A DNA stretch of 64,000 nucleotides from assembly GCA_009692725.1 (NCBI GenBank), contig SHYP01000002.1:1-64000 (forward strand), in the 5' to 3' direction. The translations under genes were made by a program, and so were the position numbers. Source of the stretch: Dehalococcoidia bacterium (GTDB lineage: Bacteria > Chloroflexota > Dehalococcoidia > UBA2979). Below the pieces are notes generated by a model, which was not told the origin of the DNA, did no database searches, and saw nothing but the letters and a program-made list of their open reading frames with translations. This document shows positions 41,683 through 51,603 of the stretch, piece after piece. Positions within the stretch are counted from its first letter, which is position 1; the number at the start of each line of letters is the position of its first letter.

Positions 41683-43958
41683 TTGCCCCCGTCCCTCGCA
41701 GGCGGCACCGTCACCACGCGCACGCCGTGCGCCTCGAACACCGTCGGCCAGCCCGCGAACCGCGCGCCCACGTCCGCCCCGAACTGCAACGCTTCCTGCC
41801 GGCCCACGTACACGTGCGTCACCCCGTAACGGCGCGCGATCGCGCCGGCCTCGTCGCCCGCGCCCGCCACGTAGATCTGCTTCACCGCCAGCTCGCGCTC
41901 GGCCAGCTCCGCTATGGTCCCACGCCACTGCTCCTCGTGCCCGTGCCAGCCGAGCAGCGTCGGCACGCCGCTCGCCGCGGACAGCAGGTTGCCATCGCCG
42001 TAGTCCGCGCTCACCGCCTCGAGCAACACGTCGCCCGGTGCGAGCGTCCCGGCCGCCCAGCGCGCCGTCGCCGCGAGCCCCGGGTCGCTCCGCTCGAGGT
42101 ACGCCAGCGCGTCGATGCCCGTCTGCTGTCCCTCGCGCCCCCGCGCGACCGCCATCGCCGGCGCGTACAACAGCGCGACGCCGTACACCACGCCCGCCGC
42201 CGCGATCACCGCTGCCAGCGCCACGCGCACCCGCCCGCTCCAGCGATCCCACGCGAGCGCTACCGCGACGCCGCCCGCGATCGCCAGCAGCTGCCACGTC
42301 GCGAACCAGAACTTGAACACCGTGTTCAGCCGGTTCTCGAACAGGTCGCCGACGAATACGAGCTCCGTCGCGAGCACCACGATGCACGCCGCGGCCGCGA
42401 GCCCCCACGCGCTCCCCGCGGCGCGATCGCCCGCGCGCACCGCCCGCGCCGCCGCGGCGGCCAGCACCGCGAACGCCGCGACGAGCGCTGCAAGCGTGTA
42501 CCACCCCGCCGCGCGATCCGCGAGCGCCCCCGCCTCGCCGCGCACGAGCGCCGCGAGCGCCCACAACAGCACCCCGCCCGCGCCGACCGCCACGGCGATG
42601 CCGAACGTGCGCGCCCTCGCCACCGGCCGCAGCAGCGCCGCGGCCGCCGCGAGCGGCGCCGCCGCCGGCAGCCACACGACCGCGAAGCGCCACGGATCGC
42701 TGGCCGCGCCCGTCACCAGCCCGACACCGCGCCACGGCGTCTCCAGCGTGTCGAGCAGCGGCCACGCGAGCGCCAGCGCGAGCCCGGCCGGCAGCGCCAT
42801 GTAGCGTGCCGCCAGCAGCGGCGCCACATGCCACGGCCACCCCACCGCCACGACCGCCGCGATCGCCGCGGCGCCCCACAGCGCGCCGTAGATCACCGTG
42901 TCCCACGGGTTCGTCATCGCGAGCCCTGCGAACAACAACACCGCCACCGCGAGCGCGCTCGGCTGGCGCAGCCACGAGCGCCACGCGAGCGACGTACGCC
43001 CGCCGAACGCGCCCGCCGCCAGCGCCACCGCGAGCGCGCCCAGCGGCAGCGCCAGCAGGTGCGCGTGCACATCGCCCAGCAGCACGGAGAACGCCGGAAA
43101 CTCCGTGATCGTCTCCGGCAGCACGCGTGTCGCGCGCCACCACCACCAGAACTCCGCCGGTACACCGTCGATCGCGCCCCCCGCACCCGGGAACCCCGCG
43201 ACGCCGAACGCGCGCCACAGCCCGCCCGGACCGACGCCGTTAGCGGCCAGCACCTCGACGCCCCCCTGCAGCGTCGCAAGCGCGAGCAACGACAGCACCG
43301 CCACCGCGCCACCAATCGCGGCGCTCGCCCGCCGCCGCAGCGGCGCGAGCGCCGCGAGGTCGCCCGCGAGCCCGAACACCGCCACGCCCGCGTGCGCCGC
43401 CGCCGTCGGCACCGCGAACGTGAACGCCACCCCCAGCGGCACGCCTGACAGCCGCCGCACCACGTCGACCATCACATGCCCGAGGTGGTAGTACGCAAGT
43501 TCCGCGCCCCCGAGCCACGCGTCGGCGGGCGGCAACTCGCGCGCCCGCGCCAAGCTCGCGAGGATCATCAGGTCCATCGGCTTCTCGGTCGCCCACGCGT
43601 CCGGCGCCTGCGCGCGCGCCAGCGTCGCGAGCGCGAACACCACGACGCCCACCGCCTCACCCGCGAGCAGCGTGCGCCGCTGCGACCACACCGCGCGCAC
43701 GATCGCGGGGTCGCGCCACGCGATCGCCGCCGACCACGCCCACAGCACCGCGGTCGCGCTCAGCAGCAGCGGCAGCCCGTAGCGCACGCCGCCCACCGCC
43801 GACGCCAGCCACGCCGCCTCCGCAACAACGAGCAGCCCGAGCGGCCGCGCGTACAGCACGCCGCGCGAGCGCAGCCCCGCGAACGCGCGCACCGCGGGCA
43901 ACAGCCCCGCCGCTCCGATCGCCGTCAGCACCAGATACCAGCGCAGCGCGTCCGCCAC
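41679..43958 (-). CDS. DUF2298 (Chlor_Arch_YYY) multi-spanning membrane protein
   Basis: 759 residues with around fifteen membrane helices. Recognisable family positions are ATEKPMDLMILASLARAREL and PPADAWLGG, LAYYHLGHVMVDVVRRLSGV, PAFSVLLGDVHAHLLALPLG, AMTNPWDTVIYGALWG, FLFVGD-like VFVGDLFENRLNTVFKFWF and a final soluble part with LLSAASGVPTLLGWHGHEEQ and VTHVYVGRQEA. Function is unproven; the family looks like glycosyltransferases or O-antigen-type enzymes. It starts at GTG 43958, eight bases before the ftsY stop, and is coupled to the TIGR03663 gene by a GTGA overlap. Confidence 0.9.
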   Translation of the reverse strand: MADALRWYLVLTAIGAAGLLPAVRAFAGLRSRGVLYARPLGLLVVAEAAWLASAVGGVRYGLPLLLSATAVLWAWSAAIAWRDPAIVRAVWSQRRTLLAGEAVGVVVFALATLARAQAPDAWATEKPMDLMILASLARARELPPADAWLGGAELAYYHLGHVMVDVVRRLSGVPLGVAFTFAVPTAAAHAGVAVFGLAGDLAALAPLRRRASAAIGGAVAVLSLLALATLQGGVEVLAANGVGPGGLWRAFGVAGFPGAGGAIDGVPAEFWWWWRATRVLPETITEFPAFSVLLGDVHAHLLALPLGALAVALAAGAFGGRTSLAWRSWLRQPSALAVAVLLFAGLAMTNPWDTVIYGALWGAAAIAAVVAVGWPWHVAPLLAARYMALPAGLALALAWPLLDTLETPWRGVGLVTGAASDPWRFAVVWLPAAAPLAAAAALLRPVARARTFGIAVAVGAGGVLLWALAALVRGEAGALADRAAGWYTLAALVAAFAVLAAAAARAVRAGDRAAGSAWGLAAAACIVVLATELVFVGDLFENRLNTVFKFWFATWQLLAIAGGVAVALAWDRWSGRVRVALAAVIAAAGVVYGVALLYAPAMAVARGREGQQTGIDALAYLERSDPGLAATARWAAGTLAPGDVLLEAVSADYGDGNLLSAASGVPTLLGWHGHEEQWRGTIAELAERELAVKQIYVAGAGDEAGAIARRYGVTHVYVGRQEALQFGADVGARFAGWPTVFEAHGVRVVTVPPARDGGK

Positions 43959-43965
43959 AGGCGCG

Positions 43966-44958
43966 CTACGCCTCGGCCGGCTGCGGGCTCGCCAGCAACG
44001 CATCGACGAACGCGCTCGGCTCGAACGGCACCAGGTCGCCCGGCTCCTCGCCCGTACCGATGAAACGCACCGGCAGCCCTAGCTCGCTCGCGATCGCGAA
44101 CACGATGCCGCCGCGCGCGCTGCCGTCGAGCTTCGTCAGCACGACCGCCGTCACCTCCACCGCCTCGATGAACGCGCGCGCCTGCGCGAGCCCGTTCTGC
44201 CCCGTCGTCGCGTCCAGCACCAGCGCCACCTCGTCCGGCCCGCGCCCCAGCTGGCGCTCCAGCACGCGGCGGATCTTCGTCAGCTCGTCCATCAGGTTCT
44301 GCTTGTTGTGCAGCCGGCCCGCGGTGTCGATCAGCAGCAGGTCCGCGCCGCGCGCGCGCGCCGCCTCCAGCGCGTCGAACACCACCGCCGCCGGGTCCGC
44401 CCCCTGCTGATGCGCCACCACGTCGAAGCTCAGGCGCGTGCCCCAGTGACGCAGCTGATCGATCGCCGCCGCGCGGAAGGTATCCGCCGCCGCGCACAGC
44501 ACGCGGCTCCCCTCCGCCTGCGCCGCGTACGCCAGCCGCGCCACGGCCGTCGTCTTCCCGCTGCCGTTGACGCCCACCACCAGCACCACCGCCGGCGCCG
44601 CGGCGGCGCCGTCCTCGCGCTCCTCGCCGTCGGCGCCCCACAGCCGACCGCGCGCGCGGCCGGCTGGTGCGTGGCGGTTCGGCGCATCGAGGATCGCGAC
44701 GAGCTCGTCGCGCAACCGCGCGCGCACCTCGTCCGCGTCACGCGGCCGCGCGTCCCGCACCCGCGCGATTACCGCGAGCATCGTCTCGACGCCGGCGTCC
44801 GCGCCGATCAGCGTCTCCTCGAGCGACTCCCACAGCGCGTCGTCGACCTGCGCGCCGCCGAACAGCCCGCCGATGCGGCCGAGCCACGACCGGCGCGTAC
44901 GCGCCAGCGCCTGGCTCGTCGCCGCATCGGATTGCGGGCTGCGGCGGAACAAGCGCAC
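43966..44958 (-). CDS. ftsY: Signal recognition particle receptor FtsY
   Basis: 330 residues. The N-terminal A region is short, followed by the N domain (LGRIGGLFGGAQVDDALWES, LIGADAGVETMLAVI) and the G domain with the P-loop VVGVNGSGKTTAVARLA, the DTFRAAAIDQL motif, LLIDTAGRLHNKQNLMDEL, LVLDATTGQNG, the specificity motif VLTKLDGSARGG and FIGTGEEPGDLVPF. It docks the SRP-ribosome complex at the membrane; the SRP RNA gene lies 14 kb away. It starts at GTG 44958 and belongs to the rnc-smc-ftsY order common in bacteria, here separated from smc by a decayed gene. Confidence 0.97.
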   Translation of the reverse strand: MRLFRRSPQSDAATSQALARTRRSWLGRIGGLFGGAQVDDALWESLEETLIGADAGVETMLAVIARVRDARPRDADEVRARLRDELVAILDAPNRHAPAGRARGRLWGADGEEREDGAAAAPAVVLVVGVNGSGKTTAVARLAYAAQAEGSRVLCAAADTFRAAAIDQLRHWGTRLSFDVVAHQQGADPAAVVFDALEAARARGADLLLIDTAGRLHNKQNLMDELTKIRRVLERQLGRGPDEVALVLDATTGQNGLAQARAFIEAVEVTAVVLTKLDGSARGGIVFAIASELGLPVRFIGTGEEPGDLVPFEPSAFVDALLASPQPAEA

Positions 44959-45023
44959 GCGCGGGATCCTCTCGCGGCGAACACGGTGAGGCGGGACACC
45001 TCGATGCTACGCCGCCGCGACGG

Positions 45024-45720
45024 CTACGGGCAGCCGAGCGCCGCGAACAGCGCGTCGGGGTCCAGTGTCGCCTGTCGCGTGTTCGCGCTCAGGAAGCCGA
45101 CGTGGGTGCCGACAAGGATAATTTGCGGCGGCGTGTTCGCCGTCCGGCTGTACGCGCTGACCTGCGAGTCGAAATACGGCTCAGAGATGCTGCCGCCGTC
45201 GCCGCGCCCGTACAGCCCGTTGCGGTTGCGTACGCTCACAAGCGAGCTCGCGCTCCCGTACTGGCCGAGCGGGTTGCACGCTGAGTCCGCGGCAGTGCGG
45301 TCGCTCGAGATCGCGCCGCTGAAGGTGCGCGTGCTGCCGTCCAGCAAGAGCGCCCGCCCGTTCAGGTCCGCGGCGTTGAGCGTGGTGCCCTGCAACGTGC
45401 GGAGGCGCCGGCCGCTGGCGCAACAGCCCCGCCGCTCTCACAGGCGACGTCAGCGGGACGTTGGCCGCGATAGCGTCCGGGTCAAACGCGCTGAAGCGCG
45501 CGTTTACGAAGCCCGGCGCGCCCACGAGGTGACCGGCCAGCTGCCCGCCGCTCGCGACCCACACCGACCGCAACACGCACCCCCACGCACCTGCCGCCGT
45601 CGAGAGCTGCGACACGTTCCCGCGACCCCAGACGATCAGCCCGCAGCCCCCGTTCGGCACCGTACCGACGTCACACCCGACTCCGCCGCCGCTCGCCGTG
45701 CCGATGTCCTCACGACCGTC
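45024..45720 (-). pseudogene. Decayed secreted protein between smc and ftsY
   Basis: Two open pieces in different frames. The upstream piece (about 45720-45415) reads VPNGGCGLIVWGRGNVSQL, SVWVASGGQLAGHLVGAPGF and VNARFSAFDPDAIAANVPLT. The last part resembles a C-terminal domain I associate with secreted Chloroflexi proteins (GAPxFVNxxF...PxxTPL). The downstream piece (about 45420-45024) reads LRTLQGTTLNAADLNGRALL and LDPDALFAALGCP. The frame changes near 45400-45420. There is no start codon or signal peptide: the upstream piece begins right after a TAA. I take it as a broken, N-terminally truncated gene. Family assignment is weak. Confidence 0.45.
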
Positions 45721-45732
45721 TTACGACATCCT

Positions 45733-48700
45733 TCACGACGCCGCCGCCACCGCGTCGCCGACACGCAGCGACAGCAGCTGCGACGCCGAGTCCTCGCCCA
45801 TCGACACGCCGTAGATCGTGTCCGCCGCCTCCACCGTCCGCCGGTTGTGCGTGATCACGATGAACTGCGAGCGCGCCGTCAGCTCTTGCAGCGTGTCCAC
45901 GAAGCGCCCCACGTTCGCCTCGTCCAGCGCCGCGTCGACCTCGTCGAGCACGCACACCGGCGCCGGGTTGACCGCGAGCAGCGCGAACAGCAGCGCCACG
46001 GACGTCAGCGCGCGCTCCCCGCCCGACAGCACCGCCAGTGACGCGATGCGCTTGCCCGGCAGCTGCGCGTGGATCTCCACGCCCACCTCGCCCCCGGCCT
46101 CGTCCGGCTCGACCACGCGCAGCTCGGCGTTCCCGCCGCCGAAGAAGCGCCGGAAGTACTCCCCGAAGTGCGCGTTGACCTCGACGAAGGACGTGTCGAA
46201 GCGCTCGCGGATCAGCCGTTCGAGGTCGCGGATCGCGGTCCGCAGTTCCGTCTCCGCCGCCTCGAGGTCCGCCACCTGCTGCGTCAGGAAGCCGTGCCGC
46301 TCCCGCTCCTCCGACAGGTCGTCGAGCGCTTCGAGGTTCACCGGGCCCAGTGCGCGGATGTCCGTGCGCAACTCCGTGATGCGCCGCCGCAGCGCCGCGG
46401 GCTCCACGTCGGCGCCCCCGCCTGTCGGCACGACGGCAGGCGGGGGCGTCTCGGGGGCGGCCTCCGAGGCAGCGCCGACGGAAGGCGCGGCCGGCTGCAC
46501 GCTCCCGTCGGCCGTGAGCACCAGCCCTTCGTCCGCCACCTGCTGCGTGAGTGCTTGCGCGTGCTCCGCGGCGCGCCGCAGCTCGCCCTCCGCGTGCAAC
46601 AGCTCGCGCTCCGTGCCGTAGCGCCGCGCCTGCAAGTCGCCCCGCGCCGTCGAGAGCTCGCGCTGCTCGCCGAGCGCGTCCGCCTGCGCCGCGTGCGCAG
46701 GCGCGACGAGCGCGGCGGTTTCCGCGAGCGCGCTGCGCGCGTGCGCGAGCTGCGCGCGCAGCCCCTGCAACGACAGCACGAGGTCCTCGCGCTCCCGCCG
46801 CACGTCGGTCAGCAGCGCGCGGCGCTGCGCCAACCGCTCCTGTAGCTGCCGGCGCAACTCCGTGCGCTCCGCGAGCTGCTGACGAGCCGCCCCGCGCGCG
46901 CCCTCCGCCGCCGCGAGCGTCGCCGATGCGCTGGCCACCGCCGCGGCCGCCGCGTCGCGTTCGAGCGTCACCGCGCCCCCGCGGTCGCGCAGCGTGGGCA
47001 GCTCGCTGCCCAGCGCGGCGAGCTCCGCCTGCGCCGCCGCGCGCCGCTCCTCCAGCGCCGCGAACGCCGCTGCGGGCGCGCCGCTGCCGTCGCCCGCAGC
47101 GATCGTCGTCTGCGCCATCCGCAGCGCCGCCGCGATCGACACGAGCTCCCGCCGCGCCGCCGACTGCGCCGACGCGTGCGCGCGTCGCGCTGCCTCTGCC
47201 TCGTCGAGCCCGCGTCGCGCTGCCGCGACGGCGCTGCGCGCGTCGTTCGTCGCGCGTTCGGCGTAACCGCCGCGCTGCGCGGCGTCCTCGGCCAGCCCAC
47301 GCGCAGCCGCGATCTCCGCGGGCAACGCCTCGATCGCTGCCTGCGTGCGCAGCTGCTCGCCGCCGCCCCCCACACCGCCGCCGTACAGCGAGCCGTTCTG
47401 CCGCAGCAGCACACCGTCGCGCGTGACCAGCGCGCCCAGGCCGCGCTCGCGCATGCGCTGCGCGACCTCGAGGTCATCGACGACGATCGTGCGCCCCAGC
47501 AGCGTGTCGACGAGCGGCCGGTAGCGCGCGTCGCAACGCACCAGCCGCGCAGCCACGCCCACCACGCCGCGCTCGTTGAACACGTTCACCGGGTACTGGT
47601 GCCGCACGGCGTCGAGCGGCAGCACCGTGACCGCGCCGGCGTGCTGCTCCCGCAAGTACGCGAGCGCCGCGATGCCGTCCGGCTCGCGCTCGACGACGAT
47701 CGCGCTCAGCTGCTCCGCGAGCGCCGCCTCGATCGCGCGCTCCAGCCCTTCCGGCACGCGCAGCAGCCGGCTCAACGCGCCCACCACGCCCGCCACCAGC
47801 GGCTGGCCCAGCGCGTCCTGCTGGCGCGCACCCTCCAGCAGCGCCTGCCCCGCGGCACTCGCGTCCGCCGCCTGTTCCAACAGCTCCTGCAGCAACCGCT
47901 GCCGCTCCTCCAGCTGCGCGACGGCCGCCGCGGCCGCAAGCGCCGCGTCACGCGCGTCCGCCTGCGCGCGCTGCCGCTCCTCGAGGTCGCGCTCCGCCAG
48001 CTCGCGTCGCCGCAGCGCGTCCTGCGCCGCCTGCACGAGCGCGCGCTGCTCGCCGTGCAGCTCGCGCGCGCGCACGCCGTACGCTCGCAACTGGTCGTGC
48101 AGCGCGAGCCGACGCTCGGCCGCGGCGCCGCGCTCCCGCGCCCGCGCCTCCTGCGCCGCCCGCTGCTCCGCGATCCGCGCCTCGACGTCGCGCAACGCGT
48201 CCTCGAGCCGTGCGCGCCGCGCCTCCGCAGTGGCCAGCGCGCGCAACAGCTCGCTCGCCGCGCCATCGGCGTCGCGCAGCGCCGCCTGCGCGCGCTCGAA
48301 CGTCGCCGCGGCTTCCGCGGCCTGCGCATCGAGCACCGCGAGGCGCGCCGCCGGCGTCTCCGCGTCGTCCGCCACGTCCGGCGTCGCCGCGATCTCTGCC
48401 TCCACCTCGGCCTGCCGCTCCGCGAGCAGCTCGGCGCGCTGCTCCGCGAGCGCCACCTGCTGCTGCAGCCGCAGCAGCTCCTCCGTGCGCGCGCGCTCCT
48501 CCGCCTGCAGCTGCTCGAGGCGCGCCCGCCGCTCCGCGACCGTGCGGTCCGCCATCTCCAGCCGCCCCGCGAGGCTCGCGAGCTCCTGCTCCACCGCAGC
48601 GAACGCGCGCGCGTGCTGGTCGTGCCGCGCGCGCGCCGCCGTGAGCGCGTCGTCCGCGCTGCGCAGCTCGTGCTCGTAGTACACCTGCAGCACGCCCATC

Positions 48701-49365
48701 AGCTCCACAGCGAGCGTGCGATAGCGCTCCGCACGCGCGGACTGGCGTTCGAGCTGGCGCAGCCGCGGCTCCACCTCGCGGATCAGGATGCGCACGTGCC
48801 CCAGGTTGTCGCGCGTCTCGGTCAGCCGGCGTTCGGCGCGCGTGAGCTCGATGCGGTGGCGGTGCACGTCCGCCGCCTCCTCGATCAGCTCGCGCCGCTC
48901 GTGCGGGCGCAGCGCCAGCACCTCATCCACCAGCCCCTGCGACATCATCGCGTACGAGTTCTGCCCCACCTGCGCCTTGTGGAACAGCTCCTGCACATCC
49001 AGCAGCCGCACCTTCGCACCGTTGATCAAGTACTCGCTCTCCCCGGAGCGGTACGCACGCCGCGTCACCGCCACCTCCGCGAAGTCGACCGGCATCCAGC
49101 GCTCCGTGTTGTCGAGCACCAGCGTGACTTCCGCGAGCCCCACCGCGCGCCGCCGGTCGGAGCCCGCGAAGATCACGTCCTCCGTCTTGCGCGCCCGTAT
49201 CGCCCGCGCCGACTGCTCACCGAGCGCCCAGCGAATCGCGTCCGAGACGTTCGACTTGCCCGAGCCGTTCGGCCCGACCACCGCCGTCATCCCCGGCACG
49301 AACTCGAACCGCTGGCGGTCCGCAAACGACTTGAACCCGTGCACCTCGACGCGCCGCAGGTACAT
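45733..49365 (-). CDS. smc: Chromosome segregation protein SMC
   Basis: 1210 residues with the full SMC architecture. The N-terminal ATPase half has Walker A AVVGPNGSGKSNVSDAIRWA, and Q-loop MMSQGLVDEVLAL follows. A first long coiled coil leads to the hinge (VLPLDAVRHQYPVNVFNERG, GVLLRQNGSLYGGGVGGGGE). A second coiled coil precedes the C-terminal ATPase with signature VLSGGERALTSVALLFALL and Walker B PVCVLDEVDAALDEANVGRF. The coiled coils are alanine/arginine/glutamate-rich. ATG 49365 lies four bases after the rnc stop. It organises and separates chromosomes with ScpA/ScpB, which are not in this window. Confidence 0.97.
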   Translation of the reverse strand: MYLRRVEVHGFKSFADRQRFEFVPGMTAVVGPNGSGKSNVSDAIRWALGEQSARAIRARKTEDVIFAGSDRRRAVGLAEVTLVLDNTERWMPVDFAEVAVTRRAYRSGESEYLINGAKVRLLDVQELFHKAQVGQNSYAMMSQGLVDEVLALRPHERRELIEEAADVHRHRIELTRAERRLTETRDNLGHVRILIREVEPRLRQLERQSARAERYRTLAVELMGVLQVYYEHELRSADDALTAARARHDQHARAFAAVEQELASLAGRLEMADRTVAERRARLEQLQAEERARTEELLRLQQQVALAEQRAELLAERQAEVEAEIAATPDVADDAETPAARLAVLDAQAAEAAATFERAQAALRDADGAASELLRALATAEARRARLEDALRDVEARIAEQRAAQEARARERGAAAERRLALHDQLRAYGVRARELHGEQRALVQAAQDALRRRELAERDLEERQRAQADARDAALAAAAAVAQLEERQRLLQELLEQAADASAAGQALLEGARQQDALGQPLVAGVVGALSRLLRVPEGLERAIEAALAEQLSAIVVEREPDGIAALAYLREQHAGAVTVLPLDAVRHQYPVNVFNERGVVGVAARLVRCDARYRPLVDTLLGRTIVVDDLEVAQRMRERGLGALVTRDGVLLRQNGSLYGGGVGGGGEQLRTQAAIEALPAEIAAARGLAEDAAQRGGYAERATNDARSAVAAARRGLDEAEAARRAHASAQSAARRELVSIAAALRMAQTTIAAGDGSGAPAAAFAALEERRAAAQAELAALGSELPTLRDRGGAVTLERDAAAAAVASASATLAAAEGARGAARQQLAERTELRRQLQERLAQRRALLTDVRREREDLVLSLQGLRAQLAHARSALAETAALVAPAHAAQADALGEQRELSTARGDLQARRYGTERELLHAEGELRRAAEHAQALTQQVADEGLVLTADGSVQPAAPSVGAASEAAPETPPPAVVPTGGGADVEPAALRRRITELRTDIRALGPVNLEALDDLSEERERHGFLTQQVADLEAAETELRTAIRDLERLIRERFDTSFVEVNAHFGEYFRRFFGGGNAELRVVEPDEAGGEVGVEIHAQLPGKRIASLAVLSGGERALTSVALLFALLAVNPAPVCVLDEVDAALDEANVGRFVDTLQELTARSQFIVITHNRRTVEAADTIYGVSMGEDSASQLLSLRVGDAVAAAS

Positions 49366-49369
49366 CGCG

Positions 49370-50143
49370 CTACCCCGTCGCCTGCTGTGGCGGCGGCAAC
49401 TCGACCGCGGCCAGCGGCAGCCGCGCGCGCAACACCACCAGCGCGCGGCGCGCGGCCTCTTTCTCGGCCAGCTGTTTGCTCGGCCCCGCGCCGCTCCCCA
49501 CCGTCGCGCCGTCCACGCGCACCTCGATAGTGAAGCGTCGCGCGTGCTCCGGCCCCTCTTCGAGCGTGGTCACGTACTGCGGCCGCCCGAACACGCCCTG
49601 TACCAGCTGCTGCAGCGCGCCCTTCGGGTTGAGCAGCGCGGGGTTCGAATCGAGCGCGGCGAAGTCCTCCGCCAGCGCTCGCTGCGCGAACGCGCGCGCG
49701 CCCTCCAGCCCCTGGTCCAGCAGCACCGCGCCCACCAGCGCCTCGAACACCCGTTCGAGGTTGCCCTCGCGCAGCCGCCCGCCCGTGCTCTCCTCGCCGC
49801 GCCCGAGCAGCAGCGCCTCGCCCAGCCCCAGCCGCGTCGCCACCCGCGCCAGCGTCGGCCCGCACACGAGCTGTGCCCGCCACTCCGTGAGCCGGCCCTC
49901 CTCGAGCTCGGGGTAGTCGGCGTACAACGCTTCGGCGACGATCAGCCCGAGCGCCGCGTCGCCCAGGAACTCCAGTCGCTCGTTCGTCTCACTGACCTCG
50001 GCCGGGTGCTCGTTCGCATACGAGGGGTGCGTGAGCGCTGTGCGCAGGTGTCGCGGGTCCAGGAACCGCATCCCGATCCGCGCCTCGAGCGCCGCGAACG
50101 GCTGCGCGTCGCCCCCGCCCCGCGGGCCGCGACCAGAGGCCAC
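49370..50143 (-). CDS. rnc: Ribonuclease III
   Basis: About 257 residues. The nuclease domain shows DPRHLRTALTHPSYANEH, the signature NERLEFLGDAALGLIVAEAL with its metal-binding acids, and LERVFEALVGAVLLDQGLEG. The double-stranded-RNA-binding domain follows (NPKGALQQLVQGVFGRPQYV, VGSGAGPSKQLAEKEAARRA). The enzyme processes rRNA precursors and other duplex RNA. The start is uncertain: GTG 50143 is taken, ATG 50071 (MRFLDPRHL) is possible, and the frame stays open to 50344. The stop lies four bases before smc. The 218-base gap to the divergent nucleotidyltransferase gene should hold both promoters. Confidence 0.93.
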   Translation of the reverse strand: MASGRGPRGGGDAQPFAALEARIGMRFLDPRHLRTALTHPSYANEHPAEVSETNERLEFLGDAALGLIVAEALYADYPELEEGRLTEWRAQLVCGPTLARVATRLGLGEALLLGRGEESTGGRLREGNLERVFEALVGAVLLDQGLEGARAFAQRALAEDFAALDSNPALLNPKGALQQLVQGVFGRPQYVTTLEEGPEHARRFTIEVRVDGATVGSGAGPSKQLAEKEAARRALVVLRARLPLAAVELPPPQQATG

Positions 50144-50361
50144 GCGCGCCGGCTCGGCCGGAGCCCTGGGCGCCGACCCGTCAGCTCCGGGTGGGATCGC
50201 GGACCTGGGAGCCACGGCCCTGCCTCTCACGGCCCGCGTCCACACCGCGCGGCGCTCACCGTACGATGGTCCGCCGAAGCCGTCGCTGCCGCCACTCTGC
50301 CCCCGCGACGCCCGGATCGTACGAAGGTCGCCCCGGGGTGTCAAGAATCGCTGACCCGCCT

Positions 50362-51603
50362 ATGCACCCTACCATTCAAGCGCTCGACGCGGCACTCACC
50401 CCCGACGAGCGCGCGCTCTTCACGGCCGCCGTCACCGCCGCCGAAGCTGCCGCCGCCCCGCTCTACCTCGTCGGCGGCGCCGTCCGCGACCTCGCCGCGG
50501 GCCGGCCGTTGCGCGACATCGACGTCTCGACGCCCGCCGACGTCGCCACGCTCGCGCACGCCATCGCCGCAGCCACGTCCGCCGATGCCCGCGTCGAGCC
50601 CCGCTTCGGCACCGCGGCCCTCACGCGCGGCGCCGCCCGCCTCGATCTCGCGCGCTGGCGCAGCGAGCGCTACCCCCGCCCCGGGGCCCTCCCGATCGTG
50701 CGCTTCGGCGCCACGCTCGCGCAGGACCTCGCCCGCCGCGATTTCTCCGTCAACGCGGTGGCGCTGGGCGCGACCCACGCCGTGCGCGACGAGCTGCACG
50801 ACCCGCACCACGGCCTCACGGACCTCGCTGCGCACCGCCTGCGCGTGCTGCACGACCGCTCGTTCCGCGACGACGCCACACGCCTCTGGCGCGCAGCGCG
50901 CTACGCCGCCCGCCTCAAGCTCCGCCCCGACGCCCCCACAGCTGCACTCATCGCCGGCGGCGAGCGCTGGCTGCCCGCCATCTCCGGCACACGGCTGCGC
51001 GCCGAGCTCGCCCAGCTCGCCGCCGAACCGCGCCCACTCGCCGCGCTGCGCCTGCTCGACGCCTGGGGCGTGCTCGCCGCCTCCGCGCCCGGCTGCACGC
51101 TCACCGCCGCCAGCGCTGCCGCGCTCGCCCGCCGCGGACCACTGCCGCTCGAGATGCTTGCCGCGACGCTGCTCGCCCCGCTGCCCACCCCCGCGCGCGC
51201 GGCTGCCCTCGCGCGCTTCGCAGCGCCCGCCACCGTCACGCGCGCCGTCGAGGGCGCCGCCGCGCTGCTCGCCGCCCGCGACCGCGACCCCGCCGCGCTC
51301 ACGGCGCTCGCCGCGACAAGCCCGGCTGCACGCGCCGCCGCCCGCGCCCTCGATCCCGCGGCGCAGCGCGCGCTCCAGGCCGCGCTCCGCCGCTGGGAAA
51401 CCACCCGCTCGCCGCTCGACGCCCAGGCGCTGCTGCGGCTCGGTGTACCCCCCGGCCCGGCGCTCGGCCGCGCGCTCGACCGCTTGCGTCGCGAGCGCTA
51501 CCTCGGCACCCTGCACGATGCGGGCGCTGCGCGCCGGCTCGCGCTCGCGCTCACCCACGAGCAGCCCGCCGCGCCCCCCGCGCCCGAGCGGAGACGACGA
51601 TGA
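50362..51603 (+). CDS. CCA tRNA nucleotidyltransferase/poly(A) polymerase family protein
   Basis: 413 residues. The class II nucleotidyltransferase head has LYLVGGAVRDLAAGRPLRDI then DVST (the GG and DxD motifs), FGTAAL, FGATLAQDLARRDFSVNAVA and the neck motif DRSFRDDATRLWRAARYAAR. The C-terminal helical part is alanine-rich and poorly conserved. CCA-adding enzymes and poly(A) polymerases cannot be told apart from these motifs alone. ATG 50362 follows a short leader. The stop TGA overlaps the ATG of the small zinc-finger protein gene. Confidence 0.9.
   Translation: MHPTIQALDAALTPDERALFTAAVTAAEAAAAPLYLVGGAVRDLAAGRPLRDIDVSTPADVATLAHAIAAATSADARVEPRFGTAALTRGAARLDLARWRSERYPRPGALPIVRFGATLAQDLARRDFSVNAVALGATHAVRDELHDPHHGLTDLAAHRLRVLHDRSFRDDATRLWRAARYAARLKLRPDAPTAALIAGGERWLPAISGTRLRAELAQLAAEPRPLAALRLLDAWGVLAASAPGCTLTAASAAALARRGPLPLEMLAATLLAPLPTPARAAALARFAAPATVTRAVEGAAALLAARDRDPAALTALAATSPAARAAARALDPAAQRALQAALRRWETTRSPLDAQALLRLGVPPGPALGRALDRLRRERYLGTLHDAGAARRLALALTHEQPAAPPAPERRRR

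Noticed and set aside
47176..49530. Plus-strand open frame of 784 codons opposite smc
   Set aside because: Shadow frame. The minus strand encodes a full SMC with all ATPase and hinge motifs.
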